Part shown: piece by piece, positions 30,600-32,988 of the stretch | Layout: every line of letters starts with the position of its first letter | Position numbering within the stretch: position 1 is the stretch's first letter | Source: Spirosoma utsteinense | Lineage (GTDB): Bacteria; Bacteroidota; Bacteroidia; Cytophagales; Spirosomataceae | Assembly: GCF_014282275.1 (NCBI RefSeq) | Contig: NZ_VFIA01000049.1 | Coordinates: forward strand, 1-32,988 | Direction: 5' to 3' | DNA: 32,988 nt | Position numbers and translations under genes: made by a program | Notes under the pieces: generated by a model | Told to the model about the DNA's origin: nothing | The model's database searches: none | Seen by the model: only the letters and a program-made list of their open reading frames with translations

Positions 30600-32648
30600 T
30601 TACGAAAGGACTTCTTTCTTTTCGATACCCGCCGGCTTCCCTTCCAGGACGGCAATTGCCGAAGAGACAACGTTTTCAAGGGTAAAGCCAAAATAGGCCA
30701 AAACCTCTTCATAGGGACCGGATAAACCAAATCGGTTCATGCTGATCGTGGTGCCCTCATCGGTCACGTACTTATGCCAGCCAATAGGCGAGCCTGCTTC
30801 AACGGCCAGCCGCTTTTTGATGGTAGGGGGCAATACCTCGTGATGGTACGCCTGATCCTGCTGCTCGAATAACTCCCACGAAGGCATACTGACGACGCGT
30901 GCCTGAATGCCCTGCTTTTTTAGCTCGGCCTGTGCTTTAAGAACCAGCGACAGCTCCGACCCCGTCCCGATCAAAATCAGCTGGGGGGTACCCTCCGCTT
31001 CGCTCAGGATATACGCGCCCCGTTCAACGCCCTGCCGGGCCGAACCATATTTGGCCTGATCGAGCACGGGCAACTTCTGCCGCGATAAAATTAGGACAAC
31101 CGGCGTTTTGGGCTGGGTCATGGCTACGCGCCAGGCTTCTACCGTTTCGTTGCCGTCGCCGGGACGGATAACGATGATGTTGGGTACGGTTCGTAAAGAC
31201 ACTACCTGTTCGACGGGCTGGTGGGTAGGTCCATCTTCGCCCAATCCAATACTGTCGTGGGTGAAAACAAACGTTGCTTTCGACTCAGCCAGGGCGGTAA
31301 GGCGAATCGCTCCGCGCATATAGTCGGAAAAATTCAGGAACGTTCCGCCGTAGGGATGTACCCCACCGTGCTGCGACATTCCGTTGAGGGCCGCTCCCAT
31401 GGCGTGTTCACGAACGCCGAACCAGATGTTGGATAGCTCGTAGTGACCGGGCTGGAAACTTAACTCGCCCTTGGTTGGCATTTCGTTGGACGAAGCCAGA
31501 TCGGCTGAACCCCCAAACAAAAAAGGTACCTGCTCTTTCAGGGCACCCAGTGCTTTGCCCGAAGCCTGGCGGGTTGCCATGTCTTTATCATCGGGCGTAA
31601 ACAGGGGCAGCTTACTATCCCAGCCCTCCGGTAGTTTTCCCGCAAACGACAGCGTAAACTGCTGACTCTCGGCTGGAAACTCCTGAGAATAAGCCTCGAA
31701 CCGTTGTTTCCAGTCGGATTGCAGGTCGGCACCCCGTTTCCCGGCTTCACCCACGTGTTCCCGTACCCAATCGGGGACAACGAAGGATTGGTCGGGATCA
31801 AATCCAAAAAACTCTTTTACCTTCCGGACATTCTCTTCGCCCAATGGGCTGCCATGCACTTTGCTGGTGCCTTCCATGGGGCTGCCATACCCGATTACGG
31901 TTTGCACCGAAATAATGGAAGGGCGTTCTGTATCGGCCTGAGCTGCCCGGATGGCTGCTTCGATAGCATCGAGATCATTGCCATCGGCTACGTGCTGCGT
32001 GTGCCAGCCATAGGCATCGAAGCGCTTCATGCGGTCTTCTGTAAAGGCAAGGCTGGTAGGTCCATCGAGTGAAATGTGGTTGTCGTCGTAGAGGTATATC
32101 ATCTTGCCGAGCTTGAGGTGCCCGGCCAGTGAAGCCGCTTCAGAGGCAATACCTTCCATCAGATCGCCGTCGCTAACGATAGAGTAGGTGTAATGGTCAA
32201 CGACCGTGTGGCCCTCCCGGTTGTAGGTAGCAGCCAGAAAAGCCTCCGCCATAGCCATACCAAGCCCGTTGGCAAACCCCTGTCCAAGCGGTCCCGTAGT
32301 CACCTCCACACCGGCCGTTAAATTCGATTCGGGGTGGCCGGGTGTTTTCGAGTGCATTTGTCTGAACTGTTTCAGGTCGTCGAGTGAGAGGTCGTACCCG
32401 TACAAATGGAGCATACTGTACAGCAGCGCCGAACCATGACCCGCTGAAAGCACAAACCGGTCGCGGTCGGGCCAGTGCGGATCGTTGGGGTTGAACCGCA
32501 GGAAACGCGACCAGAGTACATACGCCATAGGAGCCGCTCCCAGGGGTAAGCCGGGATGGCCAGAGTTTGCCTTCTGCACGGCATCGACGGACAAAAGCCG
32601 AATGGTATCGATGCTGAGCTGGTCAAGTTGAACTGTTGTGTTGGTCAT
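30600..32648 (-). CDS. tkt: Transketolase
   Basis: The full-length protein has 682 residues from ATG 32646-32648. It is a thiamine-diphosphate enzyme transferring two-carbon units between ketose and aldose phosphates in the pentose phosphate pathway, in the cytoplasm. The TPP domain carries SGHPGLPLGAAPMAYVLW, GPLGQGFANGLGMAMAE and the SDGDLMEGIASEA cofactor motif. The pyrimidine domain carries FGVREHAMGAALNGM and HDSIGLGEDGPTHQPVEQ; a normal C-terminal domain follows. It is the first gene of the tkt-tal pair; its promoter must be in the AT-rich gap to the right. There is no sign of truncation. Confidence 0.98.
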   Translation of the reverse strand: MTNTTVQLDQLSIDTIRLLSVDAVQKANSGHPGLPLGAAPMAYVLWSRFLRFNPNDPHWPDRDRFVLSAGHGSALLYSMLHLYGYDLSLDDLKQFRQMHSKTPGHPESNLTAGVEVTTGPLGQGFANGLGMAMAEAFLAATYNREGHTVVDHYTYSIVSDGDLMEGIASEAASLAGHLKLGKMIYLYDDNHISLDGPTSLAFTEDRMKRFDAYGWHTQHVADGNDLDAIEAAIRAAQADTERPSIISVQTVIGYGSPMEGTSKVHGSPLGEENVRKVKEFFGFDPDQSFVVPDWVREHVGEAGKRGADLQSDWKQRFEAYSQEFPAESQQFTLSFAGKLPEGWDSKLPLFTPDDKDMATRQASGKALGALKEQVPFLFGGSADLASSNEMPTKGELSFQPGHYELSNIWFGVREHAMGAALNGMSQHGGVHPYGGTFLNFSDYMRGAIRLTALAESKATFVFTHDSIGLGEDGPTHQPVEQVVSLRTVPNIIVIRPGDGNETVEAWRVAMTQPKTPVVLILSRQKLPVLDQAKYGSARQGVERGAYILSEAEGTPQLILIGTGSELSLVLKAQAELKKQGIQARVVSMPSWELFEQQDQAYHHEVLPPTIKKRLAVEAGSPIGWHKYVTDEGTTISMNRFGLSGPYEEVLAYFGFTLENVVSSAIAVLEGKPAGIEKKEVLS

Positions 32649-32930
32649 ATGAAATGGACTTTACGTCAAACTACTAAATGGCTGCCCGACAACCGTAAGA
32701 CGTGTGCCGGGTACTAATAGAATAACTCATATAAACCCTGTAGGGTAGTAAATTTTATTGAATATCTGAGCAAATGCTGTTTATCAGTTAGTTATATACT
32801 CTTGTTGGTACACGAAATTCATTTACGTACCCATTGATTTAGTTAATGCCAGCATCTGCAGCTGTTTACTAAATTGGTATAATACTAATTCAAAATCATA
32901 AAGACGCATTCAGAATGTAGGGAAAGCAAG
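32649..32930. other. AT-rich non-coding region upstream of transketolase
   Basis: No open frame of note and no strong hairpin were seen. It should contain the transketolase promoter reading leftwards. I found no exact TAnnTTTG match; the closest is a shortened TAGTTTG on the minus strand near 32668-32674. Confidence 0.5.
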
Positions 32931-32988
32931 TCAACTCGATGACTGTCTGCCGACCCGTGAATAACGCTTCAAGAACAGCCCGCAAACG
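32931..32988 (-). CDS. Possible C-terminal end of a gene entering from the right
   Basis: On the minus strand an open frame enters at the window edge and ends with TGA at 32931-32933, giving about 18 residues ending LFLKRYSRVGRQSSS. GC content rises here compared with the AT-rich gap, which is the main reason to suspect coding sequence. A second minus-strand frame is also open through the edge, so the reading frame is uncertain. Confidence 0.25.
   Translation of the reverse strand, partial: VCGLFLKRYSRVGRQSSS

Overview
The window looks like chromosomal DNA from a Bacteroidota bacterium of the order Cytophagales, probably Spirosoma or a close relative. The evidence is a SusC/SusD pair, Tat-exported Gfo/Idh/MocA oxidoreductases, a Type IX secretion C-terminal domain, GC-rich genes (by eye about 55%) and AT-rich intergenic gaps. 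The genus is an inference from gene content, not from a marker gene.

Layout. (1) Positions 1-70 hold the first codons of a gene that leaves the window on the minus strand. (2) About 99-2704 is a strikingly AT-rich foreign island of small plus-strand genes separated by hairpin-forming boundaries. These resemble integron attC recombination sites (TAAC...GTTA ends, inverted arms), but no integrase is present. (3) 2844-20045 is a long minus-strand polysaccharide utilisation locus (PUL). In transcription order it runs SusC, SusD, RraA-like aldolase, enolase-superfamily dehydratase, (gap), hexuronate MFS transporter, mannonate dehydratase UxuA, GH67 alpha-glucuronidase, and three exported Gfo/Idh/MocA oxidoreductases. 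(4) 20046-20484 is a divergent control region with two LacI-type operator candidates. (5) 20485-25713 on the plus strand holds a LacI regulator, a GH43 glycosidase, a rhodanese, a CE2-like esterase and an exported AGE-family epimerase. (6) 25937-28804 is a secreted kelch/malectin protein with a sorting tail. (7) 28848-32648 on the minus strand holds a small orphan gene, transaldolase and transketolase. (8) The right edge is AT-rich non-coding DNA and perhaps the tail of another gene.

How it fits together. SusCD imports oligosaccharide. GH67 removes (4-O-methyl)glucuronic acid, GH43 trims xylose or arabinose, and the CE2-like esterase deacetylates. This set points to acetylated glucuronoxylan, although no endo-xylanase is in view. 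The MFS transporter and UxuA take the uronic acid inward, but UxaC and UxuB, needed to complete the canonical route, are not here. Several enzymes that are normally cytoplasmic in other bacteria carry Tat, Sec or lipoprotein signals: three oxidoreductases, the dehydratase, the RraA-like aldolase and the epimerase. This suggests an extracytoplasmic sugar or sugar-acid pathway. Transketolase and transaldolase nearby would process pentose carbon, although that neighbourhood may be chance.

The most notable non-coding signals are four. Two perfect long palindromes (37 and 55 bp arms, both with 12-nt loops) sit in successive gaps of the PUL operon and are built from short tandem repeats. Three intergenic copies of a CAACCGATTG operator-like core probably define a LacI regulon. 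A perfect 30-bp hairpin lies downstream of transaldolase. The cassette-like boundaries of the AT-rich island are the fourth. No tRNA, rRNA or CRISPR array was seen.
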